64,000 bases of DNA from Methanofastidiosum sp. (GTDB taxonomy: Archaea > Methanobacteriota_B > Thermococci > Methanofastidiosales > Methanofastidiosaceae): positions 62,001 to 126,000 of the forward strand of contig JABLXD010000001.1 in the NCBI GenBank assembly GCA_013178285.1, in the 5' to 3' direction. A program made the position numbers and the translations under genes. The notes under the pieces are model-generated. The model did no database searches. It saw only the letters and a program-made list of their open reading frames with translations, and was not told the DNA's origin. Below are positions 51,456 through 60,322 of this stretch, one piece after another. Position 1 is the stretch's first letter, and each line of letters starts with the position of its first letter.

Positions 51456-52429
51456 TACAACTCCTCCGCATATTTTAAGGCCAAATAGAAGTATTTTTTT
51501 GTAAGTTCTTTGGCATTTCCATCTGCACTAGCCCTGTATCCATTGACCTTTGCCCTGACACACGCCCTATAACTTTTATAGAATAAGAGAAGATTCTGAA
51601 TTTCCTTATCATTACTCTCAAGGATATATTTCTCAGAAAAGATTTTTGATAGATCCTCTCTTCCAAGAAACTCTAAATCCATACATAAAAATGCGATTTC
51701 AGCTGCAACATCGGTGGTATTAATTGCTGGATTAAATTCAATGGCATCGAATATGTAGATATCCTCTGGCGCCACGAATATGTTTCCGGAATGCAAATCG
51801 CCATGTGTTTCTAGTATCTTACTTTTTTTTACTCTTTTGTCAAAAAGAGCGGAGTTTTTGTTCATGAACTCAAGATTTTTTCCAATGAGTGTGTTAAATT
51901 CATCGCTTGAAAATAGATCTCCTATAAAACATTCGAGGTCCTTAAAATTATCCATTACATTCTTTTTTACATTCGCCAGCGACCCATACTTTCCATTAGA
52001 ATCAACATTTGTCATTTTGTGAAATAATAGTATCTTCAAGGCTATTTCTTCAAGAGTTTCTTTTTCTATCTTATTGTTTTCAATTAAATTTTTCATTATA
52101 TATTTTTCAGGTATTCTTTTCATTATAATAGCATAGTCTAGAGGCATCTCAGATTCTGAAAGGACTAAATTATTACCTTCTTTAACTAGTGGAGATACGC
52201 CAAGATACATATCGGGGCTCAAAAGCTTGTTTATCTTAAACTCTTCTTTACAGAAAAATTCCCTATTGTCTAAAGTTGAATAGTCGAGAAATGAAAATTT
52301 AACATCTTTTTTAATTTTGTAAGCATGATCTTTCGTTAAAAATATGTACGAGATGTGTGTTTCTTTTACTTCTTCTATCTTTTCACCAAATGTTTCGTCA
52401 GAAACCATGGATTTAAGGTACTCGTTCAT
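51455..52429 (-). CDS. Aminoglycoside phosphotransferase-like kinase (COG2187-type)
   Basis: 324 residues with kinase features: KIKKDVKFSFLDYSTLDNREFFCKEEFKINKLL (N-lobe), the catalytic HGDLHSGNIF and the metal-binding IFDAIEFNP, which is the COG2187 variant of DFG. COG2187 members are often fused to a P-loop domain; this one has only the kinase half. Substrate unknown; possibly a small sugar or amino alcohol. Upstream of, and coupled to, the M20 peptidase. Confidence 0.8.
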   Translation of the reverse strand: MNEYLKSMVSDETFGEKIEEVKETHISYIFLTKDHAYKIKKDVKFSFLDYSTLDNREFFCKEEFKINKLLSPDMYLGVSPLVKEGNNLVLSESEMPLDYAIIMKRIPEKYIMKNLIENNKIEKETLEEIALKILLFHKMTNVDSNGKYGSLANVKKNVMDNFKDLECFIGDLFSSDEFNTLIGKNLEFMNKNSALFDKRVKKSKILETHGDLHSGNIFVAPEDIYIFDAIEFNPAINTTDVAAEIAFLCMDLEFLGREDLSKIFSEKYILESNDKEIQNLLLFYKSYRACVRAKVNGYRASADGNAKELTKKYFYLALKYAEEL

Positions 52430-52614
52430 TAGAAATATTGTATTATGTGCCCTTAAAAGGTTTTACGGCCTATAATAACGTTAGAAATTGAAAGAAGGCC
52501 ATATTGAGTTTTATTTTGATTTAATTGAAATAATTCATTTAGATTATTATTACGAAATAAGTGTTTCATCCGAAACTTTAAAATAGATATTAAAAGCTTT
52601 ATTTGTGTGGTTTC

Positions 52615-54354
52615 ATGTGTGGAATCGTTGGAATTATCAATGATGGCAAAATATCGATAAAAAATGACCTCTTAAAGTCATTGAAAAGACTTGAATATAG
52701 GGGTTATGACTCTGTAGGCTACGCGGATGTTGAAGGTAATGTAAAAAAAGATGTAGGCGAGATCTCTAAATTCATCAACTCTATAGAAGATTCTATCACG
52801 TCATGTGCTATTTCCCACACAAGGTGGGCAACACATGGGGGGGTTACAAAGACAAATTCCCACCCGCACTGGGACTGTAATAGAAACATATTTACTGTTC
52901 ATAATGGGATTATTGAAAATTATGAAGAGCTAAAGAAAGAACTAATTTCTAAAGGGCATGTTTTTATAACTGAAACTGATTCGGAAGTTATTTCACATTT
53001 TTTTGAAGAAGAGTTGAAAACAAAAAATATTATTGATGCTATAAAAAGTTTTATTAAAAGAATCGAGGGGACCTATGCCATTCTTATTATCGAGAAAGGC
53101 ACAAATAGAATTTACGCTATAAAGAAAGATTCGCCCCTAGTTTTAGGACTTGCTAATGATAGATTCTATCTTGCTTCAGATATTTATGCGTTCTCTGATA
53201 TTACAAACAAGGCAATATTTTTTGAAGATGAAGAGTTTGCTATAATAGACCCTGATAAGTATACGTTTTATGATGCTAGCGGGAATGAAGTAAAAAAAGG
53301 AATATATGAGTTCACTTGGGCAATATCTCAAGAAGAATCGGTTCAAGACTACCCACATTACATGTTAAAGGAGATCCATGAACAGCCGATTGCAGCTCAA
53401 AGACTAATAAACTCACTTGATGGTGAGCAACATGATAAGGTCAATAAGATTGCAAATCTAATAAAGAACTCAAAAAGGGTAGTTTTTACTGCAGCGGGTA
53501 GCTCCTATTACGCCTCCCTTCTAGGTATTTATTTCCTGAATAGAGTTGGTGTGAACGCTCACACATTGATTGCAAGTGAATTTCAGAATTTTATGCTTGT
53601 CGACAAAGACACCCTCTTTATAGCGATATCTCAGAGTGGGGAAACAATGGATGTCGTGGCGGCGACAAAGTGGGCAAGAGAAAGAGGTGCTAAGATAGTA
53701 TCTCTTGTTAACGTTCCACACTCAACACTACAGAGAATGTCTGATATATCCCTTGAGATACATGCGGGGCCTGAGATATGTGTAGCAGCCACAAAGACTT
53801 TTACAAATCAGGTTGTGGCACTCTTGTATTTATCTTACCTATTGGGTTTTTCTGTCAACATGAAAACAATCCCTGGAAAAATAGAGTATATCATTAAAGA
53901 AAATGAAGAGATTATCAAGAAGATGGCCGACGAGCTATATGATAAAAGAGACATATATATAATTGGAAGAGGCCTTTCATATCCGCCTTCGAGAGAGGTG
54001 GCCTTAAAGCTAAAGGAAATATCGTACATACATGCAGAAGGTATGATGGGAGGAGAACTAAAGCATGGTACTATCGCTTTGATAGAACCAGGAACTCCAG
54101 TTATCGCATTGATCCCAGGTAAGGACTTTGACATGTATTCAAACGCAAAAGAAGTTGAAGCTAGGGGGGCCAGAGTTATTAAAATAGCCAATATGATGGA
54201 TTCTGACTTTAAAATAGATGTCACGATAAATGACGGTAAGTTTGCAATTCTATCAGTTGTTATTGGACAGCTTCTCACATACTATATTGCAAGAAAAAAA
54301 GGACTCCCAATTGACAAGCCAAGAAACCTTGCAAAGTCTGTCACTGTAAAATAA
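52615..54354 (+). CDS. glmS: Glutamine-fructose-6-phosphate aminotransferase
   Basis: 579 residues beginning MCGIVG at 52615, so that Cys2 becomes the N-terminal nucleophile; a TTG at 52603 would bury it. Glutaminase domain about 1-210 (HTRWATHG, SHPHWD), then two SIS domains (SQSGETMDVVAATK and KELKHGTIAL-type motifs). Makes glucosamine-6-phosphate for UDP-GlcNAc. Stop immediately adjoins the convergent PUA gene stop. A TATA-like ACTTTAAAATAG lies about 35 bp upstream. Confidence 0.95.
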   Translation: MCGIVGIINDGKISIKNDLLKSLKRLEYRGYDSVGYADVEGNVKKDVGEISKFINSIEDSITSCAISHTRWATHGGVTKTNSHPHWDCNRNIFTVHNGIIENYEELKKELISKGHVFITETDSEVISHFFEEELKTKNIIDAIKSFIKRIEGTYAILIIEKGTNRIYAIKKDSPLVLGLANDRFYLASDIYAFSDITNKAIFFEDEEFAIIDPDKYTFYDASGNEVKKGIYEFTWAISQEESVQDYPHYMLKEIHEQPIAAQRLINSLDGEQHDKVNKIANLIKNSKRVVFTAAGSSYYASLLGIYFLNRVGVNAHTLIASEFQNFMLVDKDTLFIAISQSGETMDVVAATKWARERGAKIVSLVNVPHSTLQRMSDISLEIHAGPEICVAATKTFTNQVVALLYLSYLLGFSVNMKTIPGKIEYIIKENEEIIKKMADELYDKRDIYIIGRGLSYPPSREVALKLKEISYIHAEGMMGGELKHGTIALIEPGTPVIALIPGKDFDMYSNAKEVEARGARVIKIANMMDSDFKIDVTINDGKFAILSVVIGQLLTYYIARKKGLPIDKPRNLAKSVTVK

Positions 54355-54852
54355 TCAAATTCCCTGCCAGATTTTATCGCCTACATAATGAAGAGTCTTA
54401 ATAACTTTGCCTTCTTTCATTGAAGATATCTCCTCTGAAGAATACAAGGCTATCCCTACTGCGATGGGCTTACCATGTTTTTCATCTAGGATAATTACAG
54501 GTCCATCCTTTTCAATCTCACTATCAACTTCCTTTACCCCGGGCCTCATGACATCTGCACCTTTAGCTATAAATGGAACTGCCCCCATGTCGATTACTAT
54601 TTTCCGTGGTATCTCTTCTTTACTAAGTAAAACTAAAAGCTTTAATGAAGGTATGAAATAATTTTTCAGTTTTAAAAAAGAAGGTATATCGTTTACATAT
54701 ATCAAATCAATGTTTTCATCCAAATTTGATATTTTAAATGAAGACTTTGTATCTATACTCAGTAAAATATTTTCTCCAAAAAGATTTCTAATAGAGTTTA
54801 AAATCTCTTTTATTTCTCCTTTTTTTAAATCGTGAACCGGTTTTTTCTTCAT
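54355..54852 (-). CDS. PUA-domain RNA-binding protein
   Basis: 165 residues. C-terminal PUA (about 85-160) with VPFIAKGADVMRPGV, GPVIILDEKHGKPIAVGIAL; the N-terminal part (about 1-75) resembles the MCT-1/TMA20-type leader domain. Archaeal homologues are thought to act in ribosome recycling or tRNA binding. Convergent with glmS with no gap between stops. Confidence 0.86.
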   Translation of the reverse strand: MKKKPVHDLKKGEIKEILNSIRNLFGENILLSIDTKSSFKISNLDENIDLIYVNDIPSFLKLKNYFIPSLKLLVLLSKEEIPRKIVIDMGAVPFIAKGADVMRPGVKEVDSEIEKDGPVIILDEKHGKPIAVGIALYSSEEISSMKEGKVIKTLHYVGDKIWQGI

Positions 54853-54920
54853 ATAAGATTTATATGTCTTTATTATGTATTTAAGTTTATAGGAATATTT
54901 TTTTAAATTTTTTCGCCGTT

Positions 54921-54964
54921 AACTTTAAATACTATTTCATAATGATTTCATAATAGGTGATATA
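54921..54964 (+). promoter_or_regulatory. Promoter and ribosome site of the lsm operon
   Basis: A TATA-like CTTTAAATAC at 54923-54932 puts transcription start near 54955. AGGTGA (54955-54960) lies four bases ahead of TTG 54965, which decides the TTG start. The leader is thus only a few bases long. Confidence 0.6.
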
Positions 54965-55195
54965 TTGGCTCAAAGACCACTCGACATCATACACAGAGCT
55001 TTGGATTCCAATGTCCTAGTAGAGCTTAAAGGCGGTAGAGAGTTTAGAGGAACTCTTAAAGGTTATGATATTCATATGAATCTTGTAATGGAGGCTGCTG
55101 AAGAGCTTCAGAACGGAGAATCTGTAAGGAAGCTAGGGCATGTAGTTGTAAGAGGAGACAACGTTGTTTTGATTTCACCAAGTTTGGAGGATTAA
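54965..55195 (+). CDS. Sm-like (LSm) archaeal RNA-binding protein
   Basis: 76 residues, [47 protein letters not shown] (Sm1) and [14 protein letters not shown] (Sm2). Forms a heptameric ring that binds U-rich RNA. TTG start at 54965. Followed by the eL37 gene with one base between them, a widely conserved archaeal pair. Confidence 0.95.
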   Translation: MAQRPLDIIHRALDSNVLVELKGGREFRGTLKGYDIHMNLVMEAAEELQNGESVRKLGHVVVRGDNVVLISPSLED

Positions 55196-55196
55196 T

Positions 55197-55361
55197 ATGA
55201 GTAAAGGAACACCTTCCTACGGTAAGAGGAACAATAAAACACATGTGAGATGCAGAAGGTGTGGAAATCATTCGTATCATGCTTCTCATGGTATCTGTGC
55301 ATCATGTGGCTTTGGTAAATCTGCAAAGATGAGAAGCTACAATTGGTGTAAAAGGAAATGA
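55197..55361 (+). CDS. rpl37e: 50S ribosomal protein eL37
   Basis: 54 residues, too short to be picked up easily: [20 protein letters not shown] then CG...[23 protein letters not shown], with the two CxxC pairs of a zinc finger. One base after the lsm stop, and its stop overlaps the next ATG (ATGA at 55358-55361). Confidence 0.96.
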   Translation: MSKGTPSYGKRNNKTHVRCRRCGNHSYHASHGICASCGFGKSAKMRSYNWCKRK

Positions 55362-56218
55362 TTGACACAAGGATTATAGTTGAAGGAGTTTCTGATGTTG
55401 AGACCTTATCAAAGGCTATACAAGATCTAGCCTTGGGTTCTGAATTTGGAGTTACAATTTCTTCTATAATTCCTACTACCAACATTGAAATTGCTAAAAA
55501 ATCAATAGTTGGTGCAGATATTGTTTTAATTGCGACAGACGCAGATAGGTCAGGTAGAGAACTTGCCGAAAGGCTTTTTGAAGAGCTAAAAGGAAAAGAG
55601 ATCATAATAGAAAGAGTAAAGTTTCCAAAAGGCCGTGACCTGGAACACACAGATCTTTTTTTAGTATCAAAAGAAATTAAAAACAGCCTTGTTAGAATCG
55701 GATTAAAATCTCTTAAATCAATTGATTTATTATTAGAAAAAGAAAGATTCATGCGCTCTCTTGAAAAGGACATGTTTTCATTAAAGTTAGAAAATGATGA
55801 TTTAAAGAAGAAAACAAGGACTTTCGAGCAAACTCTTGAAGGTATAGAGAGTGAGAAGGAACTAATTAACAAACTTGAAGAGGATATAGACAGGCTAAAC
55901 GTTGAAAAGAATGAAATAGAACTTGAGAACTCTGAAATTAAAAAGGAACTCAAATCTAAAGAGGACAGGATTTTTGAACTTGAAGCAAGGTATAAGGATC
56001 TTGAAGCCAAGATTCTTAATATATTTGATCTTGAAACTTACTGGTCAAAAATATCCAATGATCAGTCCCCAACTGCTTCCGAGATAAGGAAGGCCATAGA
56101 GATTCTAGGGCTTGACCGTGTCGAAGCCTCTGATGACTTTATAGTTTCCCCATCTGAAGAAAATGTATACAAGGTATTAAAACTCATAAAGATGGGCCGA
56201 GAGCTTAATAAAAATTAA
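55358..56218 (+). CDS. TOPRIM-coiled-coil protein
   Basis: 286 residues. N-terminal TOPRIM (about 1-110): [32 protein letters not shown] (E and DxD metal sites) and [10 protein letters not shown]. Residues about 125-235 form a strong coiled coil, and the tail (about 240-286) is a small helical domain. TOPRIM proteins cleave or join nucleic acids; a lone archaeal TOPRIM with a coil may be a nuclease or RNA-processing cofactor. In an operon with lsm and eL37, pointing to RNA metabolism. Confidence 0.85.
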   Translation: MIDTRIIVEGVSDVETLSKAIQDLALGSEFGVTISSIIPTTNIEIAKKSIVGADIVLIATDADRSGRELAERLFEELKGKEIIIERVKFPKGRDLEHTDLFLVSKEIKNSLVRIGLKSLKSIDLLLEKERFMRSLEKDMFSLKLENDDLKKKTRTFEQTLEGIESEKELINKLEEDIDRLNVEKNEIELENSEIKKELKSKEDRIFELEARYKDLEAKILNIFDLETYWSKISNDQSPTASEIRKAIEILGLDRVEASDDFIVSPSEENVYKVLKLIKMGRELNKN

Positions 56219-56952
56219 ATATTCCTATTTTGATCGATTTTGTCGATTTTCTCTTTTAGGTATTTAACTTCGTTTCTTAGTTTTTTTAGTTCTTTCATCA
56301 TTTCGTTTTTATCTTCAATTGCATCTTTATTTACAAAATAGGCAGATATTGTAGCCGTTACTACAGACATTAATCCAAGCCCTATGAAAATAACAAATAT
56401 TGCTAGGATTCTTCCATTAAAAGTTTTAGGCCATATATCCCCATATCCCACAGTGGCAATTGTTTCAATTGACCACCATGCACCGTCAAACAATGTGTAT
56501 CCATCTTCAATTGCAGAAAATAAAAATCCCGATAACAGTGTCAAAATAGTAGTTAATGTTAAGACGTATATCAAGGAATTTCTCGCATAAAAGTGACTTA
56601 GTTCTTTTGTGCCTCGCCGTATTACTGCAAACATAATTATAAGACGTGATAATCTCAGTAATCTTATCAGCTTAAATTTGTGGAAAAAAACAGTTGGAAA
56701 GGGAGGAGATAATAATATTACCAATAAATTTATCCAGTTATTTATCAAATATCTCTTTTTTTCCTTTGTAATTGAAAGCATTACTATTAATTCAAAGACG
56801 AAAGCCAACCATATGATTATATCTGCTATAGTTGCCCATAAAAGGAAGGTCTGATTTTTGCTAAATAAGAGTATGTAAACTACAGGTATAACTAGTAAAG
56901 AAAAGAAGATCATTATTGCATCAAATATTCCCTGCAACCTTTCTTCTTCCAT
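56215..56952 (-). CDS. Voltage-gated-like potassium channel
   Basis: 245 residues with six transmembrane helices (S1-S4 about 14-120 with Arg-rich KFKLIRLLRLSRLIIMFAVIRRGTK; pore helix and filter ATVGYGDIWP; S6 about 190-215) and a short cytoplasmic coiled coil. The TVGYGD filter selects K+. Its stop overlaps the TOPRIM gene by 4 bases. It is a close paralogue of the channel at 57112, with tRNA-Ala between them. Confidence 0.93.
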   Translation of the reverse strand: MEEERLQGIFDAIMIFFSLLVIPVVYILLFSKNQTFLLWATIADIIIWLAFVFELIVMLSITKEKKRYLINNWINLLVILLSPPFPTVFFHKFKLIRLLRLSRLIIMFAVIRRGTKELSHFYARNSLIYVLTLTTILTLLSGFLFSAIEDGYTLFDGAWWSIETIATVGYGDIWPKTFNGRILAIFVIFIGLGLMSVVTATISAYFVNKDAIEDKNEMMKELKKLRNEVKYLKEKIDKIDQNRNI

Positions 56953-57039
56953 GTTTATGTATATTAAAAAATGATATTTAAATATATGGAAGTGTCTATT
57001 CCATTAATTTTATAAATTAAACTTTAATGATAAACTTTA

Positions 57040-57111
57040 GGGCTGGTAGCGCAGTGGAAGCGCACTCCCTTGGCATGGGAGAGGCCGTGGGTTCAAATCC
57101 CACCCAGTCCA
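57040..57111 (+). tRNA. tRNA-Ala (GGC)
   Basis: Cloverleaf: acceptor GGGCTGG/CCAGTCC (one G-T pair), D arm GCGCAGTGGAAGCGC, anticodon arm CTCCC-TTGGCAT-GGGAG giving anticodon GGC, T arm GGTTCAAATCC, discriminator A, no encoded CCA. The TATA-like TTTTATAAATT at 57008-57018 sits about 27 bp upstream of the mature end. Plus strand, between two minus-strand channel genes. Confidence 0.95.
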
Positions 57112-57822
57112 CTACTTACTTTTCTTAAGTTCTTCTAACTCTTTGCTTAATTTATCAAGCTTTTCCAAAATCTGCTTCATCTCTCTGTTTGAATCTTTCT
57201 CAACGAAATAAGCAGAAATAGCTGCAGTAAGCATTGACATAAAACCTATTCCTAAAAATATCAGGACGATCCCTAAGGCTCTGCCTGCAGGAGTAAGTGG
57301 GGCTATGTCACCATATCCAACAGTTGAAACAGTTTCTATCGCCCACCAAATTCCATCAAAAAATGATTTACCTTTTTCAAATATTGAGAAGATAAAACCG
57401 CAAATAAAAACTAAAATAACAGTCAGGTATAAAACGTAGTTAATGGAATTTTTAGCGTAAAATTTCTTAAATCCTTTTGTCCCTCTGCTCAAAACTACAA
57501 ATACTCTCAATACCCTCAGCACTCTTATTATTCTTAAAGCCTCAAATCCTGGTAAGGCTCTGAGAGGTAATGGCGGAGATAATACAATAATAGCAAGATT
57601 TAACCAATTAGTCTTTACATACCGCTTTTTATCTTTTGTAACTGAAATCAATGTGACAAACTCTATTAGAAATGCAAGCCATATCAAAACGTCAATTACA
57701 AATGCTATACTTCTCAATAAAGGATTTGTACTGGTCATTTGTATATATAAAACTGGTAAAACGAGTATACCAAAGATAATCATTGGTATCTCAAAATAAC
57801 GTTCTAATTTATTTTCGTCCAT
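57112..57822 (-). CDS. Voltage-gated-like potassium channel (paralogue)
   Basis: 236 residues with the same six-helix layout as its neighbour: S4 FEALRIIRVLRVLRVFVVLSRGTK, filter STVGYGDIAP, S6 LIFLGIGFMSMLTAAISAYFVEKD and a short helical tail. The two share most pore-domain residues, so they arose by tandem duplication, or the tRNA was inserted between copies. They could form heterotetramers. The stop codon adjoins the tRNA 3' end with no spacer. Confidence 0.93.
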   Translation of the reverse strand: MDENKLERYFEIPMIIFGILVLPVLYIQMTSTNPLLRSIAFVIDVLIWLAFLIEFVTLISVTKDKKRYVKTNWLNLAIIVLSPPLPLRALPGFEALRIIRVLRVLRVFVVLSRGTKGFKKFYAKNSINYVLYLTVILVFICGFIFSIFEKGKSFFDGIWWAIETVSTVGYGDIAPLTPAGRALGIVLIFLGIGFMSMLTAAISAYFVEKDSNREMKQILEKLDKLSKELEELKKSK

Positions 57823-57903
57823 GCCTATATTTTTTTGTTCAAGTATTTAAATTTATAGATAGATTTCGATTAATCTTTAATATTCCAAAAACGAAGTAAT
57901 GGT

Positions 57904-58182
57904 GTGAATCAATCGAAAAATATACTGTCAAAAATATTCTATGGAGGAGAAGATCCAAATGACTATGGAGTAGGATACCTTCACTGGGTAGAAAAAAGAC
58001 CAACATTAAAGTATATTATATGTAGTGATATTTCTAGCTTTGATAGCTCAGGCATACACTTTGAAACAACTACAATCCCATTCCACAGGATAAAACTAAT
58101 TTTTAATAAAAATGGAGAAATACTTTTTAAAAAGGATGTAGAGGGGTTACTTATCTCATTGCCTAGAGATCTTTTTATTTAG
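57904..58182 (+). CDS. DUF504/MJ1316-domain protein
   Basis: 92 residues with the MJ1316 (DUF504) pattern: KNILSKIFYGGEDPNDYGVGYLHWVEKRPTLKYI, TIPFHRIKLIFNKNGEILFKK. The domain is proposed to recognise cyclic or modified RNA ends in RNA repair and quality control. GTG start at 57904. Its stop overlaps the convergent methyltransferase gene by 8 bases. Confidence 0.83.
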   Translation: MNQSKNILSKIFYGGEDPNDYGVGYLHWVEKRPTLKYIICSDISSFDSSGIHFETTTIPFHRIKLIFNKNGEILFKKDVEGLLISLPRDLFI

Positions 58183-58861
58183 GCTTGGTTCCACCGTATA
58201 CTGCAAAATTATAGTATTTCCATAAGACATCAGTTTCTTTAAATCCAATATCCTCTAACCAAGATAGTTGATCTAAAAGTATTTCAGGCCTATCCTCTTT
58301 GTGATGTTTTACCATCCAAGTATCCTCTATTTCATTTCCAGGTAGGCTTTTAGACATAAACTCTTTCCACTTCGATATATATTGCTCATGAAGATATTGA
58401 TTTGAACCTAGGATAATATCCGCATTATAAAATACTCCGCCAGGTTCAAGGGCATCAAATATTTTTTCATAAAATTTAATCTTGTCTTTTTTTGTTTCTA
58501 AATGATGCAATGCTAAAGAAGATACGACAGCATGATACTTCTTATTAAACTCAAATTTTCTTATGTCTTTTAGAATAAAGTTCACACCTTTGTACTTACT
58601 CAATCGGAGTTTAGCCTTAGCAATCATATTCTCGGCGAAGTCAAGGCAAGTTAGATTTGAATTAGGGAATCTTTCTTTTATATTCATTGATACATACCCA
58701 GTTCCGCATCCTAGGTCAATGACTTTAATAGGATCTTTTTGATTAAAAGGAATGGCTAAAACTAATGCATCGATCATTTGAGTATAATGTGGGACTAACT
58801 TAAGAATAATATTATCAAATTCTGAAGCTTCTTCTTCAAAGTGTTTTTTTACACCTTTCAT
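58175..58861 (-). CDS. SAM-dependent class I methyltransferase
   Basis: 228 residues. Motif I VIDLGCGTGYVSMNI, LTCLDFAENMIAKAK, VVSSLALHHLET and LEPGGVFYNADIIL. A small-molecule-type methyltransferase of the Methyltransf_25 type. The C-terminal region (EDRPEILLDQLSWLEDIGFKETDVLWKYYNFAVYGGTK) resembles that of other archaeal homologues. Substrate unknown; adjacent to a DUF504 gene and a DEAD-box helicase, so it could touch RNA, but context is weak. Confidence 0.86.
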   Translation of the reverse strand: MKGVKKHFEEEASEFDNIILKLVPHYTQMIDALVLAIPFNQKDPIKVIDLGCGTGYVSMNIKERFPNSNLTCLDFAENMIAKAKLRLSKYKGVNFILKDIRKFEFNKKYHAVVSSLALHHLETKKDKIKFYEKIFDALEPGGVFYNADIILGSNQYLHEQYISKWKEFMSKSLPGNEIEDTWMVKHHKEDRPEILLDQLSWLEDIGFKETDVLWKYYNFAVYGGTKPK

Positions 58862-58925
58862 GAATCTAAACTAATTTTAAAATAATTAAAGTTATCTATT
58901 AAAAAGAATAAAAAGAAATTATATA

Positions 58926-60155
58926 TTAATTTCCCTTGTGGTAACTGCGTGATTTATTTCTTCTTTGTGAATGTCTTCTGTCTTTCTGAGAATACCTTCT
59001 AGGTTCTTGAGAATATCTTTCGTTATCTACTGTAATAGCCATTATTTTCTTCAAATATGGTCTTTCAACACTTTCAATTGTAAATGATGGGTATGTGTCA
59101 AGTATTTTTGTAAAGTTATTGTAATCCCTATCAGTCAATAGATTAATCACTTTGCCAGACTCCCCAGCTCTTGCAGTTCTACCTATCCTGTGGACATAAT
59201 CGTTAGAATCATTTGAGATGTCATAGTTATAGATGTGAGAGACATTGTCTATGTGGAGGCCTCTTGCAGCAACATCGGTGCATACCAATACGCCTGACTT
59301 GGAGTTATTAAATTGCTTGATACTTTTTGTACGTTTATTTTGAGTTAAGCCACCGTGTATTGCAATTGCCCTAATATTATTTGCTTTGAGATTTTTTACA
59401 ACATAGTCTGTAGTGTTTCTTGTGTTGCAAAATATCATTGCAAGGTCAGAGTTTTCAGTTTGTAGTAGGTGAACGAGAAGGGATAGTTTCATATTTCTTG
59501 GTATATCGTAATAAACCTGTTTTAGTTTTTCTGGGTCAACCATCTTTTCTGCTGTCACACTTGTTGGTTTAATCATGTATTTGTTGGACAATCTCTTGAT
59601 TTCTCTTGAGATAGTTGCAGAGAAAAACAATGTTTGCCTATTTGTTGGGCATTGCATTATTATTCTTTCAACATCATCTAAGAATCCCATGTCTAGCATC
59701 CTGTCTGCTTCATCTAAGACTAGGATTTTGATTTTAGAAAGATTTATTGTTCCTCTTTGGAGGTGGTCCATTAATCTGCCAGGAGTAGCTATAACTACTT
59801 GGGCTTTTGGTATATCTTTAATCTGTTGATTAATAGATACTCCACCATATACAGGAATAACCTTCAAGTTTTTCTGATTAGAAATTTGTCTAAGGGATTC
59901 TTTCACCTGTTCTGCAAGTTCTCTAGTTGGTGTGAGAACTAATGCCTGTAACCCATCTTTTGGAGTTACTTGCTCAACTATTCCGCAGCCAAAGGCCAAT
60001 GTTTTGCCTGAGCCTGTTGACGATTCACCAATTATGTCTTTACCCTCCATAATGTCTGGTATTGACATTTTTTGTATCTCTGTTGGTGTGCTAAATCCTA
60101 ATTTTTTTATGGCGATAAGTAGCTCTCTACTTAAGCCTAAGCTTTCAAAATTCAT
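58926..60155 (-). CDS. DEAD-box RNA helicase
   Basis: 409 residues with all DEAD-box motifs: Q motif GFSTPTEIQ, I SSTGSGKT, Ia PTRELAEQV, II DEADRM, III SAT, IV FCNT, V CTDVAARGLHI, VI HRIGRTARAGE. The C-terminal tail is basic (RYSQEPRRYSQKDRRHSQRR), binding RNA nonspecifically. Archaeal helicases of this kind are cold-induced and unwind mRNA or rRNA. Confidence 0.94.
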   Translation of the reverse strand: MNFESLGLSRELLIAIKKLGFSTPTEIQKMSIPDIMEGKDIIGESSTGSGKTLAFGCGIVEQVTPKDGLQALVLTPTRELAEQVKESLRQISNQKNLKVIPVYGGVSINQQIKDIPKAQVVIATPGRLMDHLQRGTINLSKIKILVLDEADRMLDMGFLDDVERIIMQCPTNRQTLFFSATISREIKRLSNKYMIKPTSVTAEKMVDPEKLKQVYYDIPRNMKLSLLVHLLQTENSDLAMIFCNTRNTTDYVVKNLKANNIRAIAIHGGLTQNKRTKSIKQFNNSKSGVLVCTDVAARGLHIDNVSHIYNYDISNDSNDYVHRIGRTARAGESGKVINLLTDRDYNNFTKILDTYPSFTIESVERPYLKKIMAITVDNERYSQEPRRYSQKDRRHSQRRNKSRSYHKGN

Positions 60156-60322
60156 TCTATTTACCTCTTATTAAATTCAGCATTGCCCATAGAAAAAGCG
60201 AAATGTTCAAAAATTGAGCAAGTGCCCTCTCAAAATTAGTAATGCTACTAAACTTAAGGACCTAAAATTCATTTATAAGCGTTTCTAATAGAAAAAATAG
60301 AATTTTAAAAATTAAAATTAAT

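Noticed and set aside
54355-54852. PUA protein as the PUA part of a tRNA-modifying enzyme
   Set aside because: There is no transglycosylase or pseudouridine synthase domain; the protein is complete at 165 residues with its own leader domain.
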